Shown: positions 39,185 through 40,214 of the stretch, piece by piece
Numbering within the stretch: the first letter of the stretch is position 1
Layout: every line of letters begins with the position of its first letter
NCBI RefSeq assembly: GCF_902726545.1
Contig: NZ_CACVAD010000042.1
Coordinates: 1 to 40,214, forward strand
From: Yersinia artesiana
Lineage (GTDB): Bacteria; Pseudomonadota; Gammaproteobacteria; Enterobacterales; Enterobacteriaceae
Reading direction: 5' to 3'
Length of the DNA: 40,214 nt
The notes under the pieces: generated by a model
Told to the model about the DNA's origin: nothing
Databases searched by the model: none
What the model saw: the letters and a program-made list of their open reading frames with translations, nothing else
Translations under genes and position numbers: made by a program

Positions 39185-39281
39185 GCTTTACTCATAACCA
39201 GATACCAGAAAGCGAGCACCTGATGGTTGAAAATGTGGCAGTCTCAAAAAATGCGTGGAACTAAGCGGGAGTGCTTACATA

Positions 39282-39980
39282 ATGTCTAAAATTATCGATA
39301 CCTTTATTGCCCCGCCGTGCCATGACAAGATAGAAACTCTCTATCAGGACGAGCACCTGGTGCTTATCAATAAACCCACGGGGTTGCTCAGCCTCTCGGG
39401 GAAAAATCCGCAAAATCTCGATTCGGTGCATCATCGGCTGGTGCAAATATTCCCTGGCTGCACCCTGGTCCACCGCCTCGATTTCGGTACTTCCGGGCTA
39501 ATGGTCATTGCCCGCAATAAGGCTATCAATGCCGCCCTCTGCCAACAGTTCAGCCAGCGCACAGTGACCAAAGTGTACAGCGCACTGCTTTGCGGGCATC
39601 TGAACGACAACGAAGGGGTGATAGACGCAGCCATTGCCAAAGATCCGGTACTGTTCCCACTGATGTCGATTTGCGCCACCCACGGCAAGCCCGCTCGCTC
39701 CGGCTATCGGGTCATTGAGCGTTTTTATCATGAGTTGGACGACGGGGCGTTATTGCCATTGACGCGGGTACAGCTCATCCCAGAAACCGGGCGTACTCAT
39801 CAACTACGCATCCACTGCCAGCAGTTGGGCCACCCGATTCTGGGCTGTGACCTGTATGGCGGCCGCCTGCTGCCGGGTACCGAACAGACACCACGACTGA
39901 TGCTGCACGCCAGTGAGCTGCATTTTGTTCATCCCATTGGCGAAGAGTGGATCAATGCCCGCAGTGCCAGCCCGTTCTGA
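39282..39980 (+). CDS. RluA-family pseudouridine synthase
   Basis: The 232-residue enzyme isomerises uridine to pseudouridine in rRNA or tRNA; the target base is not known. The catalytic aspartate is in HRLDFGTSGL, and GRTHQLRIH and the PILGCDLYGG block are RluA-family motifs. No S4 domain is present. It differs enough from E. coli RluA that I treat it as a paralog. I chose ATG 39282 (MSKIIDTF); GTG 39255 is in frame and possible, since the GGGAG site is rather far from the ATG. It ends nine bases from a converging gene. Confidence 0.85.
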   Translation: MSKIIDTFIAPPCHDKIETLYQDEHLVLINKPTGLLSLSGKNPQNLDSVHHRLVQIFPGCTLVHRLDFGTSGLMVIARNKAINAALCQQFSQRTVTKVYSALLCGHLNDNEGVIDAAIAKDPVLFPLMSICATHGKPARSGYRVIERFYHELDDGALLPLTRVQLIPETGRTHQLRIHCQQLGHPILGCDLYGGRLLPGTEQTPRLMLHASELHFVHPIGEEWINARSASPF

Positions 39981-39989
39981 ACACGTTAA

Positions 39990-40211
39990 CTACCACATCA
40001 AATCATCGGGCACTTTAAAGTCAGCGTACGGATCTTCTTCATCTTGCTCTTCCTGACTAAGCGCACTATTTAAGACAATACTGTTCGCATCTCGCTGCGC
40101 AATTTTATCAGCGACACTGGCGGGGATAATAGCGTATTCACTTTCGCCACTGTTATCAGTCACCACACGAGCAATGGCGAGACGACCACTGATCAGCTGA
40201 GCTTGCGTCAT
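39990..40211 (-). CDS. Hypothetical small acidic protein
   Basis: The family is not recognised. The 73-residue product has an N-terminal half of mixed strand and helix character (LISGRLAIARVVTD, EYAIIPASVADKIA) and a strongly acidic C-terminal segment SQEEQDEEDPYADF ending VPDDLMW. There is no signal peptide or membrane segment. The window ends three bases beyond the ATG, so neither the ribosome site nor a longer N terminus can be excluded. It converges on the RluA-family gene. Confidence 0.6.
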   Translation of the reverse strand: MTQAQLISGRLAIARVVTDNSGESEYAIIPASVADKIAQRDANSIVLNSALSQEEQDEEDPYADFKVPDDLMW

Positions 40212-40214
40212 CTT

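Overview
The window is a chromosomal segment of an enterobacterium, most likely a Yersinia of the Y. enterocolitica-like group. Three things point there: gene order matches the E. coli purB-phoPQ-lolCDE-mfd-ndh-hinT region; 127-bp ERIC repeats are common; and lineage-marked genes are present, namely a Kdo 3-hydroxylase and an AppA-type phytase. The species cannot be fixed from the sequence alone.

Layout. Positions 1-135 hold the last codons of a tyrosine integrase and three TTTTGGGG repeats, so an integrated element probably ends here, beside the 3' end of icd. From 0.2 to 10.2 kb lie icd, then rluE-nudJ, mnmA-hflD-purB, a putative outer-membrane barrel gene, phoP-phoQ and roxA. From 10.3 to 16.8 kb, on the minus strand, are pepT, cobB, nagK and lolE-lolD-lolC. 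mfd runs on the plus strand (17.1-20.5 kb). From 20.7 to 28.4 kb, again minus, are ycfJ, ndh, ycfP, nagZ, thiK, lpoB, ycfL, hinT and a shikimate dehydrogenase-like gene. The E. coli potABCD genes are absent between pepT and cobB.

From 28.5 kb synteny loosens: an SgrR-family regulator, a quinone oxidoreductase, ylaC, an Lrp/AsnC regulator followed by kdoO, ydfZ, the phytase appA, a stand-alone glgC, a 30-residue membrane microprotein, mtfA, a tRNA-Asn, an RluA-family pseudouridine synthase and an unrecognised small gene.

Functional themes. Cell envelope: PhoPQ, LolCDE, LpoB, NagZ and NagK for murein recycling, KdoO for LPS core modification, and the barrel protein. Translation and RNA modification: RluE, MnmA, RoxA, the RluA-like enzyme and tRNA-Asn. 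Central metabolism: Icd, PurB, Ndh, GlgC.

The strongest observations are a perfect PhoP box with a correctly spaced -10 in front of the uncharacterised barrel gene next to phoPQ; a complete tiny transcription unit for a 30-residue membrane protein; an orphan GlgC with Val at the position of the E. coli activator Lys39; an ERIC carrying a roughly 75-nt hairpin-rich insertion; and a perfect FNR site upstream of ndh. No CRISPR array, intact insertion sequence or toxin-antitoxin pair was seen.
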